Of a stretch of DNA of 64,000 bases, positions 36,113 to 48,388 are shown in pieces. Source of the DNA: Phytoseiulus persimilis (Eukaryota; Arthropoda; Arachnida; Mesostigmata; Phytoseiidae). Position 1 is the first letter of the stretch. Every line of letters starts with the position of its first letter. The stretch spans positions 31,740,745 to 31,804,744 of the forward strand of contig CM075102.1 in the NCBI GenBank assembly GCA_037576195.1, in the 5' to 3' direction. Position numbers and translations under genes: made by a program. A model generated the notes under the pieces. The model was given only the letters and a program-made list of their open reading frames with translations. It was not told where the DNA came from and ran no database searches.

Positions 36113-39100
36113 CTGCGAAAAAGAGCAAAATCACGTTACAACTTCCTGCCTCTCGCCTCGCCTTCTCGGGAGCGGCTTCGACGTATACTTTTTTGATGGA
36201 ACTCCCCTAGAAACTGATTCGAAACTGAAACAGGACCGCTGGAAGTTTATGCCGAGAATCCTCAACGAATACCATGAATATGGAGTGAAAAAAACGTTCT
36301 CCCGAGCCGTGTCCACCAAGGAGGCGGCTCCACGGACTCCAGAAGATGATATATGATGACCTCGAACCCGAACAGTGATAGGCCAATTTTAGTCGATTTC
36401 GGGCAATTCGTTCTTTCATACTGGTGAGACCTAAGAGCGCATGATCACGGTGAAGCTTCGATATAAGATGGGCAGGAGGACGGTGAGCCTGATTCAGAGA
36501 ACTTCGCAGATCATTGAGCCACGAGGGAGCGGCTGGGGTACTGATCATGTTTGTACTTCTGGAGTTTTAGAAACGTACAAGGGAAAGATCTACTGGAATA
36601 TACGTCCACCTACGCCGTTTCACTGTTACCCGCGTATATCGTTCGAGAATCATCGACATGGCAGCACCGACTCGTAGAGAGTTGGAAAATCGGACAATGA
36701 ACTCAGCAGAACATAAAGGACCGTAGCAAACGTCATCTGAAGCAAACGGAGTTCTCATGTACAGCTCATATCAGGAATCAGGAGCCAACAACTGGAAAAT
36801 GTATCACCGAACTTGAATGACATCAGCGGGCTATGCGGTTGACTAGTATTTGATCGGATGGCTCCGCATCCTTGGCGCAACATAGCGAGTATTGAAGCGA
36901 GTATCCACTGGCGAATTTGATCTGTTTTCGACTCGATTCTCAGATTGGTCTGAAGCGGAGCCCTAGATGAAACTTCAGAGCCGAAAGCTTCGGAATCCAG
37001 CAGGCCGCTAGACCGGTCCCGAGTCACGAACTTGACGTCACCAGACGCACTTTCGATCGAAGACACGAGGGGGGTCGCAAACACCCGGGTCTCAGGAACC
37101 CGGTACGTGACCGTGTCCGGCCCCGAATACGCGGGGATACGGACTCCAAAATCTATGGACGGATCGACCCCGGAATCAACTTTTTTATCGGTAGACGGGC
37201 ATTGGAGGTCCAGCCCCGGATCTCGGGACCACCCGATTCCCGAACCGGGTCCACGGGTGTGATACCTGGATCCGGAACCCTAGTCGTGACCGATGGAGCA
37301 ACATTCAGTAATGGATCGCTCACGGTCGAAGACATTGAGTGGTTTTGGTGGACCATCGAGGATCCGAAGAGCTTGCAGAGAAGAAGAGGATGAGTATAAC
37401 GGAGTCTCAGAACGCCTTGGACTGGAACTGTTCCCCGATCCGAGCAGACGTTGAAACCGATTTTGAATGCGACGTCGGACATTTACCTTCCGAACAGTGG
37501 TCCCCGAGCGATGACTCTCCAGGTCTCTGATTCAGAATCCGGACGAGTCCGTCAACCTAATCAACGGGGAGTTTTCCAGAGGCTCGTGGAGTTAAGCGTC
37601 GAGCACCTCCGTCGACAGCGAAAGCTGGCAGAGAGCTTCCGACAGGCTCAACGTCGAGGAGACGACTCCTACGCGGAACCATCCGTATAGAAAGAGTATC
37701 CTCGTACCGACCAGGATCGACACGACAATTTCGCTCGACAGCACGAGTAGTCCCGCGGATCCTGATGGTTGTCCACCGTCTCAATCTCCTGGGAGTGCAC
37801 GTCGAAGCCGGAATACACGAGCAGAGTCTTGACTTCAAGTTCAACTCGTTCCATGCCTACTCCAACGAAGCTATCTTGGAACCTTCGATAAGGAAGGCCT
37901 TCGTGGTCAGCAGATCTCGACGCATCCACGCTCTAGTCGACGGTTAAAGTCCTTCTTATGTGAAATCAGGAATGGATCCAGCAGATCTCATCACAAAAAC
38001 TAGCTCGGGATCCTCGGTCCATAGCAAAGCAGCTTGGCTCGCTTGACGAACTTGTTCCCCAGCCAAGAGCGGCTGGGAAGCACGGAAGATATCTCGTCTA
38101 CGGCGGGACTCGAGATAGCGGCAAACTTCGAGTTCCCACCCTTCGATGCCGAGAGGAAACGAACGACCGCAGGAGAACACAGCATCGCTTGACGTCAGTT
38201 GTCTGAGCCGAATTCGGGGAAAGCCTTGAACCGATGAAGGCCACTGGAACCAAAGGAACAATCGCCAGCATGTTGTATGCGCCTATTCAAAACCCCGAGC
38301 TACTCGTCTTACATCTGGTCTAAGAGACCCTCCATGTGGCCATGACAACTGTCCCTTCAGAGCCAAACTCTTCAGCTCGAAGCTTACTGTCGTAAATATT
38401 TGGCAAAATATCAGCCCACGAAGATCCCATTATGCGAGACTCAGCGCAATTGTTTGCGAAGCATACCACCAGTTCATCGTACTATAAAATGTTTCGTAGT
38501 CACGCTGCTGCGACTTGGAGCTCGTACACGCAAAATGCGACCGCTGGAAACTTCCAGGTGCCGAGGTTCAACGATGGTCCACGTTCAATTCGAAAGCTGG
38601 AATACTACACAGGAGCCATAGCACCCATACAAGCGTCGACATCCCTCTCCGCCGTAACTTATTTTCATACGAGCGAATCGAACAACCTGTAGCTAGCGGA
38701 GTGATCGTATTCGATCGCGAATCTGGCCGTCGGCGACCACACCTTTTCAAACACCATTGCCACTGAGAAGATGGATATCCATCCCGATCTTCGCGTTGAG
38801 AATCATTGATTGTATCAACACGTCGACGCAATTTCCGAAGAATGAGAAACCGGTTCCAGACGAGTTGTGACTCGCTCTTTCACAATGAAGCAGAGAATAA
38901 GAATTTGTCGCTTCGACAGAGTCTGAGCGGATTCGATTAATATTTGGTTCCATACAAAGGGGTCGTATCGTAGTTTTTGACAAACTTTCAAGCGCGCTGT
39001 ATTCCATGCGGGATCCATGGCACGACATGGGTCGGTCAATGTATATCCGCTGCTCGAAGGGATGTCAGGGGATGAAAACTGATGCGCGTCAACGAGAGCA

Positions 39101-42100
39101 GGGGGCAGGAAAATCCACTGAATTTTTTCGGTGACTTCGACTCAACAACTTGCCCGTCAACAACGGGCTGTTGATCTTGAGCAGTTTCGAAACCACGTGA
39201 CCCTGCTTCGATATCGGCCTATCTCAGCGTCATTCTCATAAAATCTAGGATAAGAGAAGTACGCGTTTCTGATTTTTGTGCTCGTAGGAGCGCTCCTCCA
39301 ACAGCCTGACTTGCAGACCAGGCGTCCGACTTTCTGCTGAGAGAAGTTCCTCCTTGCCCGGCGAACCAAGATCAGAATTGAAGCGCACGCTCTTTCGGGC
39401 AGGCTCTGTTCGACTTGGAAGTTCTGATTCGGATTCGGTGTGCTCTGCTTCTCATACGTTGGAAACAAAATCAAAAGTTGGCGGCGCATGAAGAAACACA
39501 AGATCAATCACGATCCAACCACGAATCAAACTCGATTTCGGCCAATCAATGAATCCCATTCGACTTTCGCTCGGAGTGGTTCGGTGATAATAATTCATCG
39601 AAGCCGGATACGTCACCGTCATCGGCTTCCAGCAGTACTAGCTCTTCGATTCAGATGCTTCCTTGGAGTCATGCCGAGCGTTTCCGAAATCGACGTCACA
39701 TATTCGAGAGGCAAGGATGGATTCCGCAAAAAAAAGGAAGAATTGACAGGCCCGAGAATAGCGGCGACGTGAATAACGATGTGACGCCGAGGAAAAGCGC
39801 AGTGTAAAATATCACCGATATCCAAAAACTACTGCGATGGGAGGTTCAGTCAAACCACCGAAGGTGGTGAGTTTTATGGTAGTGGTCGAGTCGGGAAGGT
39901 CTTTCCAAACGGCTTACCATTCTGAAGTAACGTGAGGCGCTGAATGTTTTGCCCACCTGATCAGACCGTAGATGCCGAGGCGAGGCAAGGGAACGGCCGC
40001 TTGCCACCGGCCTAAAGCCATGATCCCAAGTTCACCAGTCAGTCAGCCAGCCCAACTGGATGTGAGAATGACCAGTGTGGAGCTACACACTGAGAAATGC
40101 TCAGAATGATGAACTACAACATTCTACATGATTCCGCGGGGATCCGGAGCAAGCCGAAAGTATCTTCGAGATCCAAGGATACTGAGGCCCATCCTNTGCA
40201 GAGCCCATTTCCATGACAGATTCGGCGGCAACCTGTGGTTAAATTTTCCTAGAGGACCCCAGGTGAGATCGCAAATTGAGGGCTTATGATATCAGAAGAA
40301 GTGCGTCGACCCTCTCGAAGAACATTCGGAGCTTTCTCGTGGCAAGAAAACGACTTCTCGCTATGGGATTCCGTTTCCAACTACCATTCGAACATCGTTC
40401 CGATGCCCGCCAAAGTAGGAGCACGCGGGCACGGTCTCGCAGCGGCCTGTTACGTGAGACGAGAACCACGAGAATTCCGTAGCAGATGTAATTCATTAAC
40501 TCCACCAGTAAAATTTCATGAGAGCCGGTGTGCCAAGCGTGAGTTGAAGTATTCTTTGAATGTCCTTCCATACCTTCGGGTTACCGTTCTTCGACGAGCT
40601 TCAAGCGGCGGCTCGTTGGCTACGATAGTTCTGTGCCAACAGAAATCGATTGTTCCGCACTGAAGCATCGAACGAGCGAAGGGGTAGCGGGCGAGCGGAC
40701 GGGCTCGCAAACTTTGTGACAAATGTACGCCCAGAACGACCAAGTTTCTAGCGTGAAGGTTCAACCCACGAGCTGCCAGGACGTGGACATTTCTGAGACT
40801 GTGCTGCCGAAAATATGAACGACAGGCATGAGGTCATCAGAAACAACGGCATTCCGTGACGGTCCACCTTCCGCCCGCCAGAATATCAATAATCTGTTCC
40901 TCCCGTGAGGAACGTTTCTAGATTCTTCTGACAGATGGAGCTCTCGGGAGGAACATTTTCCGTTCAGTTTTCTGCTGTCTCCCCTTTCGATGCCCAGACT
41001 AATTTTGTCACCGATTTTCCTTCCAGGTGAGGATAGAATTCCGGAGTCGGCCTAGATTCTCGGTCACGTTCACACGAAAGGTCCCCCGAACGCTGAGAAA
41101 CCAGCTGAGCCCCGGGAGGGTATTTGCGTGGGTAGGGAATAGAGTTACCCTTTCAGGATTCTCTTCCCATGTGGTCAGTCCAGCCCGAGGTGGATCCCTT
41201 TTAGAGACGTCGTGATATCATCAATCCAGGCATGAACACATGATTTTTCGCTATATCCGTCAACTCGCTCGATCCAATGGGAAGATATCTTTTCTGACTC
41301 CCGTTAACAAGCGGAATCATCCTACACGGTGTGGCCGCTTGACGTCATCGCCCCGAATTATTAAGTTCACACAGTCCTCACCTTTTCTGCATTCGCGTGC
41401 TTCTCTGGATCCTTCGCTGCGAAATGATCGAACGGGATTTCATTGGTTTCAAGTGTCTACAGTATTCACTCATTTTGAATTTCTACAACGTTCCTAAGTT
41501 GATGTCGGACGCGCTCCCGCGGTGCATAGCGTCATCTTATTCTGTGCTTACATCAGCGAACGCGCAAGCAATCATTTGTCCATGGACCCCAGCATTGATC
41601 GATTTACCTACTGGTTGATGGATCGCTACTAAACGGGAAACTAGCGAACTTCTCTCGTAGCTGGACCGGAAGCGCTGCTCTACGGTTGATAGTGAACAAT
41701 GAAAGAAAAAAAGTAGTCGAAGTACAGCAGACAAGACCCGCTTCGTCCGAGCGGAAGGGTGACGCCGAATGGGTTTCTGAGAGGAACCGGTGAATCCTGA
41801 TTAATGAGTCTCGCGACAAAACGGAAGCTCGAGAATGCGATACAATGTTTCAAAACGAGGTGCGGCATCGTTTCCCCCGGCTTGTTTGGACATCCGAATG
41901 CCCATTAAAGGAACAGGGCGAATTGTCCACTGCAGGCATAAAGGGAATCGACGAATCACTGCGATACAATGTTCATCAGCGACTACGTAAACAGGAGGAG
42001 GAACGACGGATCGTTTTTTCTTCACTTGCCACGGGGCACTAACGCAACCAGTCGGTCTTGCGGGATGTCGTAGACCCGAACAGCAGCCAGACGGTGAGGA

Positions 42101-45100
42101 ACGTTGGGAAGGACTTGTTTTGCATCACGAGGCGTTCAGGATCCGTTTATGCAAATTTGACGTCATCGTCGTCGCAGCAATTCCAACATCGGTGCGTTCC
42201 TGTTCATGGACAGCAACTCCGGTGGGGCCTCCTCAGAAGCCGAGGGAGCGGCCGGCATAACCAGTGGCTATGATCGAGCCATTTGACACATCGCGAGCGA
42301 GTTCGGATCGATTTCCGAATTCAACACTCCTTGAATACACGAGGGAAGTCTTCGAAGAGGGCGATCATGAACCGGAGTCGGTGACGGCTGCAGCTCTGCA
42401 TTCGAAACTTTGCTCCGCGATCGAAACATGAATAAATGCATTCCGGAAGGAACAGAGCGGAGAAGGAGCCGAGACCGTTCATTGGTTTTCCTCAAAGTTA
42501 GATCACGGCAACGGTTCGCTCCATCAGAATTGGTGGTGGAGGCTGATTTCCTCCTGTTTTACCGCCATGTCCTGACGGTGATTGATTCGAATCAGCGAAT
42601 TCCGCGGAGCGTTCGCCGATTTTTCCGCGTCGCTCTCGCGCGCCCCACTAGACATTCCCGGGCTCTTTTGCATATTGCGGACGTCACTAGCCCACGCCAG
42701 TCGACTTGACGGCTACGGTGCCGCGTGCGATGTTTGAAGGGGCCGCCACTCCAACCCGTGGGCAAACTTTGCCACCGAGTCAGGTGGCGCTCGTTGTGAA
42801 TGATCCACCTGATTCATTACCGGATATGGAATGGGGTAATTTCTCTAGTTCTTGATCGCGATGGTTCCGAATGTGTCCACGATAGTCGTGATAATCATCG
42901 CAATCTGAGCCAGCATTTCGAATACGGCGCACGTTGCCGTTTTCATGAGATCGGTGAGCGGCGAGACTCGGTTCATCCTGGAGCAGCGGCGTCGTGAGTT
43001 CTGACGGCGGCGCCATTACAATGAGCAAAACAGCTGGAAGCGGCGACATCCGTAAACAAACTGGTGTAGCTGGTTTTTACGTCTCTAGATGAGACTACTG
43101 TTTGTGACGAACGCGACGGTTTGGATGCTGCTAACTCTTGAGGAATCACCGAATGTACCAAGCAGGAGGAGCTTTAATGGGAACCGGAAAAAATGGGGTG
43201 ATTTTGTACGACGAGAACGAACATTATGCGTGCAGTCGTTTTCTGAAACCCGCCGAGAAGATCTTAGATTATCAAATCGTCTCCTCTATCATTCGAGAAC
43301 CACGTGCTCTATTCGGGCCTCAAGCTCGCCTGGATACCACAACGACAGCCGTTGTTTGGATGTTTCCTTCAACGGACTTCTAAAAATAGGAACTATCGAA
43401 TACAATTGTTTCGCGGGCTATTATTATCATCGTCGCGAGCGTCATCATGACTGTTACGACAACGGTCAAGGATCACACGACGAGGTGTGGTTAGACTCGT
43501 TTTTCTCGTTTGTCTTCCCCTCGACCCGTTCGCGGCACGCTTTAGAAACTTGACGGCGGGAATTACACCGGTAACTCAGGCGCAATTCGGGTTCAAAGGT
43601 GCAACTGCATGAGACGTACGGAATATATGGACGACAATCCCAGTTTCACGCAACGATCAGGGCCTGCGTACGGGGCTGAGTTGGTGATTGACTTGGACGG
43701 CCAATCTGAAACAACTCAGGACTCGCAACGCATCGATAATCCGTGACTTCCACCATATCTCGTGAGAAAATGCTGTAAAAGTGAATAATTGACTATTTTT
43801 TCTTGTCACGGTTAAGAAAACTCCTTTCTCGGGGGACGAGGGGGAAAAAGGTCGTGCCTACAAACCTCAATATCATAATCCAACGCCGGACCCCGTTAGT
43901 AAACCGGTCGAACCATCGAACTCAGAAGAAATAACTCGCCATTGACAATATGAATGGTCACAAAAGCTGTGATGATGTAATAGAGGATGCGAGTCACGAT
44001 ATTTACGCCCTCGCAAAAATCAGTTTGAGTGAGCCCATTCGTGAATTATTGTCACTCAGGGAAACGAGCGGAAAGACTCATCTGCTATCTCAATATTCTC
44101 TACGGCCGATTGTTCGTTTGAGGATGGAGAAAATAATGCTGATGCCTCGCTGCTTGGCGGTCGCTCGGCTCCATCAGCCCGTCAGTGCTTTCGTTTTGTG
44201 GGAACAAAGAAAGCCGGAAGCCCGCTCGCTCTCTTTCATTCTATCCTTCATTCTTGCCTCTTCCTCTGAGCTCCTGCAGACAGAGACCGAGCAACGAACA
44301 ACGCGACGCGTCGGACAACGGTTACTCGTCATCGTCACCTTCCTCCGAAGACATTGTCTGTACCTTGTCTATTAATTCTGCCTCTGTGATGAGCAGGTCG
44401 GGCATCGCATCTCTTCCCCGAAGGTGAGGTGGGACGAGACGAGCCGCGACAAAGTTTATCAAAAGTCGAAACTATCTGATGAACGACTTAGCTAGCACGT
44501 AGTTCGCGGGCCAAGGTCGATGGTTTGTGTCTTGCTCGCTCGTTACGAGCCGAAGCTGGCACAAGATTCGCTAAATGGGGTTGCGTTAAGCTGCGTCGGT
44601 TTCTCTTTTCTCACATCGCTTTCTAAGTCGAGTCATCACGATTGCGTTCTGGTTCGCGGTCGGCGTGACGATTAGCTCCGCGTAATCCGTCGCTCAAACG
44701 GAGCGTCTGACGAATGTTTAGGAGCCGAAAAAAACCGTGGCAAAAGAGTACAGAAATCCAGATTAACCTGATTGCCGTGAGCTCCCGTGGTCGGCAAGCA
44801 AACGGTGACGAGGTGAAAGTAGGCTGAGACTTATTAATTAGGGGTCCCGCCTTCAACCGTTCCGGGGGAGCTTCCGTAGTAGACGACGCGCGTTCCCTGG
44901 AACTTTTGGCAGGAAGGTTTATTTCACCACAATATTGGATTTCTTTCGAGAATATTTGACGAGTAACGAGGTCGTTCCAGAAACTTCCCTCACGGCGTTT
45001 CAAAAATAGGCTCGTGTGGGTCAAGCCCTTGACGCATGCTGTTCAATCATCGGGTATCATAAGAGACGTTCTCACATGAAGCATTGAATGAGGATTTGTC

Positions 45101-48100
45101 TCTGAACTTCAGATGGTCTAACTTTTCAGCCAGGCTTTGTTGAGTCATACGTTGCGTATTCACAATTTTTCATGGTCGGGCCGATGTTGGGTCGCGGCGG
45201 AAATTTCGGGGGAAGATCTAAAATTGGAGTTTCCCAATGGCGTGTTTGAGGTTTTCTCCTCGGGCACATCCTTGGCTCGTTCTATTCCCAGATGTTCAAC
45301 GATGCAGGCACCACCGATTCGCTTCACGTATACAGTATTTTAGTGAGGAATAAGTCAGAGTTTCTGGCAGCGTGCTTTCTCGTTCTGTCGTGTCGACATG
45401 AAAAATATAAACAGCGTTCCTTGGGGAAAATCGTACTTTCGAGATGGCCGAGGCATAAATGTGTCTCGTTTCTCACCGACACGACCCTGCTTGCTAACTG
45501 ACCGGTGTCAGTTCCGCGCGGGAGGTTGGAGCTACAGCGGTAGACTCGGTCCCTGGCGCTGACGCTCAAGCTCACGCCCTAACATCAAGGGTGTTTTCCA
45601 CCTCTTACAGTCTCTTACGAGCCCAGCTCTCAGGCCGATCGATCTCCTGAGCTCCTGCCGCAGACGAAACATCTGACATGTATCAGGGCGGCTCGCGTTC
45701 GTCGCCCACAACTTCGGAACCATGACATTGACGAGCTTTTACAATGTCTGGAGCCTGATTTCTGTTTGCCTGAGGATCCCACATCTCAGAAATTGCGCGA
45801 TCCCATGAACCGATCGAACCTGGTGGCGTATCAAAAATATTTCATGAAAGAAGTTTCAGAATCGCGGAATATTTAAGAGAACAGAAAATCGTTGCGGGCT
45901 GTTCAACGACAGAAGTGCCATGAGTGTTTTCATTCCCTTCTCATTTTCATGCTGAGGGATTGCAAAACGAGCTTCTGCCTTGGGAATATTCGCCTGATTG
46001 ATTGATTGACGGTCGTCTGAACGTGAATAGAAGGCAGCATCGTTAGCTCGCCAGCGCGTTTCTTGAATTCCGATGGGGGCGTCATCTTGACCTTCCGAAC
46101 GGCTCTGCGCTGGCAACGAAGAGCTTTCGAGTGGACTTTCACGTTTGTCTTTCGGATTTTTTTGTCACTTTCCCGATCCGCCCTCGTCTGCCGGCTGTCC
46201 ATACCCGATTTGGTCAACGATGAGTTTTTGCCGTCAACGAGTGTGTTTCTTCAATATTGTGAGCAGGCAGATGCTGCTGAAACTTTACTGGTCGGAGTTG
46301 GGAGGTGAAATGCAGATCATTCTGCCTGTCGAGCACCGAAGCACATCCACGGTCAGAAGCCGACTCGCAGACCTCTGATAGCCGACTTCACCTCTAGGAT
46401 CATCTCTTCCGTCCGTTTCATGTAGACCCTAATTTCACGCTCTCTCAAAGCCGCCCTCGAATTTCGGCCGAACAATTCTGAAAACCCTCGATTGGGAATC
46501 GGTGGATGATGAAAGGTCGGTGAGAGCAGTGGAGAAAAACATTCGATCCCAATTTTCGAGCCTAGTCAGGCGTGGCGCAGACACTTCTCTTAGCGGATCA
46601 AACTTCATCAACGGATCAAGTCGTTGGGGTTCATCGAACGACGCGCGTAGTCGCTGAGCTCGCTCGCTCGATCCTCGGCTTCCTGATTATCGTGGGTCCG
46701 CGGGCTAGGTCCACTACGCGTGGTGGTCTCTATGACGACACGTTCTGAGATCCGCCGAAGGGCTTACTAGTGATCTTTTGACGGATGTCACTCTCGTTGC
46801 AGAAAACACGATTTGACCCCGATGAGCGAGAATGCCAATCTGTCTTCGACATACAATCCAAGTCTGAGAGTATGCTTCTCAGATATATCACTCTTCACGG
46901 ACCCTCTGCTGCAAATCCAAGAGTCTTCAATCCGAAATGACTTCTGGATACTTCATTCTGTAGGCCACACCGAGAATCCGGACAAGACAAAAACCCAATG
47001 ACGATTCATGGGAATCGAAGGCCGCTTCAGAATCGGAGATCGGTTTCGTTCCCTGTCTCCCGGATCCTCGGACTCCGCTGTTCTGTCCACGATCCGCCTC
47101 AGCTGTTCGATAACTCATACAAGATTGCTCGTTGTATCGGCTCTATGTGATTCGTCCAGGGGTTCGGACTCGTATTCCTTGAGGAAAGTGGGCGAAAACG
47201 AGACTGGATTGTTGATTGCTCCATTCCACGTCGATTTGAATTCCAAAAACGAGCAGTTTCTAGCATCAGTCGCTGCGAAAGGTGGAACAAGTGGAACCCT
47301 CTTGAGCTATAGTTCGTGGTATTCCATCAGTTTTATGTCAGACAGGTAGTTGTTGCGAATGAACTCGGTGACAGGTAACTGTACCTGCCAATGAGACTCG
47401 GGATAGCTTGGTCGACATCCAGCGCTGACAGTTTGCATCAAAGATTCGATTGGAACGGATTTTGGAATGAAGCAGGTTATGGTCGGCCTTGGATGCAGTC
47501 TTCATTCCGTTCACAAGAACAACAACTGTCATGGATTTCGAGTGGGGAACAGATGTATTCAGGTTTGTGACAATATTCGTCGGAATTGCAGACCATTGTC
47601 ACGGTCGGTCATAGTGGCATTTGTAGAGTTGACGGTCCTAAGAGGAAAAGAGAAGTTAAGCATCACCCTGCACGGAGAACACATGAAGTTGCCAACCAGG
47701 GTCGTCACACCCGTCGGTTCATCAACCAATCAATCAACCCTGCCCGGATGCGGATTTGCGAGCGGACGTGTTCAGATTTGACGCTAAATCATCGCGTCGG
47801 TGAGAAATGAGAAAAGATGATGACGCAGATGATAAATACATTCGTTGATAATCATTAGACGTTCAGCCGTCCGGTGCGACGTTACCGGCCGCCGTTGAAG
47901 TCGTCGAAATCGGCGGAAGCATGATGAACTGAGTCGCGATGGGATATAGGAGGTATTCCTTTGATGCATAAATAAATATATCGGGGCAATTACGTATGAG
48001 GACGTGAACGTTAGTTGAGAGTGAAAACAACGATGACCGGATGTCATCGGAAATGTTTTCATGCGTAATATTTTCCCTAGCCTGATTCCGCATCGATCAC

Positions 48101-48160
48101 TACCGTTTCCGTCGCTGATTCGCTTCGACTGCTTTCCATCTTCACCAGCTGCTCCAAACC
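36113..48160. other. 12-kb stretch without a supportable gene
   Basis: Many ORFs below 155 codons are scattered on both strands with no family resemblance or coherent exon structure. The missing first exon of malic enzyme may lie in the left part. An ambiguous base (n) is at 40196. Isolated exon-like peptides are discussed among the rejected items. Confidence 0.4.
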
Positions 48161-48388
48161 TCATGTAGTTTCCGACAATGCTCTGAACTTTGGAATGACG
48201 GATCCCATTTCACGGAGCTGGATCCCATTGATTTGAGTCCAACGATGCGCGCAATGATAGACGACCGTGATGAACAGCAGAGCGTAGCAAAGGAAGATAT
48301 AAGAACGCTGTGCATCAGGAACGCGGGCGAGCGATTTCGACTCCGAAAATCTTCTCGGTCGCTTCATTGGATCAGCCGCCCAGAGCAA
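48161..48388 (-). CDS. possible small single-span membrane protein or exon
   Basis: A minus-strand ORF of 75 codons. From its second Met it reads a basic stretch (MKRPRRFSESKS), then a clear hydrophobic segment (SYIFLCYALLFITVVYHCAH), then a polar tail ending SETT. The organisation suits a small membrane protein or the membrane-anchor exon of a larger gene. No family is recognised, no convincing splice donor follows, and no neighbour supports it, so it may be chance. Confidence 0.25.
   Translation of the reverse strand: MLWAADPMKRPRRFSESKSLARVPDAQRSYIFLCYALLFITVVYHCAHRWTQINGIQLREMGSVIPKFRALSETT

Noticed and set aside
39838..39868. Possible first exon starting MGGSVKPPKV before a GTGAGT
   Set aside because: Only ten codons, no partner exon could be joined, and the unspliced frame simply continues to a stop.
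42205..42290. Peptide MDSNSGGASSEAEGAAGITS as a C-terminal exon
   Set aside because: Composition looks protein-like, but no upstream exon matches in phase and no family is recognised.
42846..42976. Minus-strand 43-codon hydrophobic ORF (MNRVSPLTDLMKT...)
   Set aside because: Short, no splice context and no similarity; chance is likely.
44345..44430. Minus-strand acidic peptide MPDLLITEAELIDKVQTMSS
   Set aside because: It resembles a transposase tail in style only. It is under 30 codons with a stop just upstream.
46803..46940. Possible terminal exon after a good acceptor (ctcgttgcag), reading KTRFDPDERE...
   Set aside because: No upstream exon with matching phase, no recognised family, and another frame is equally open.
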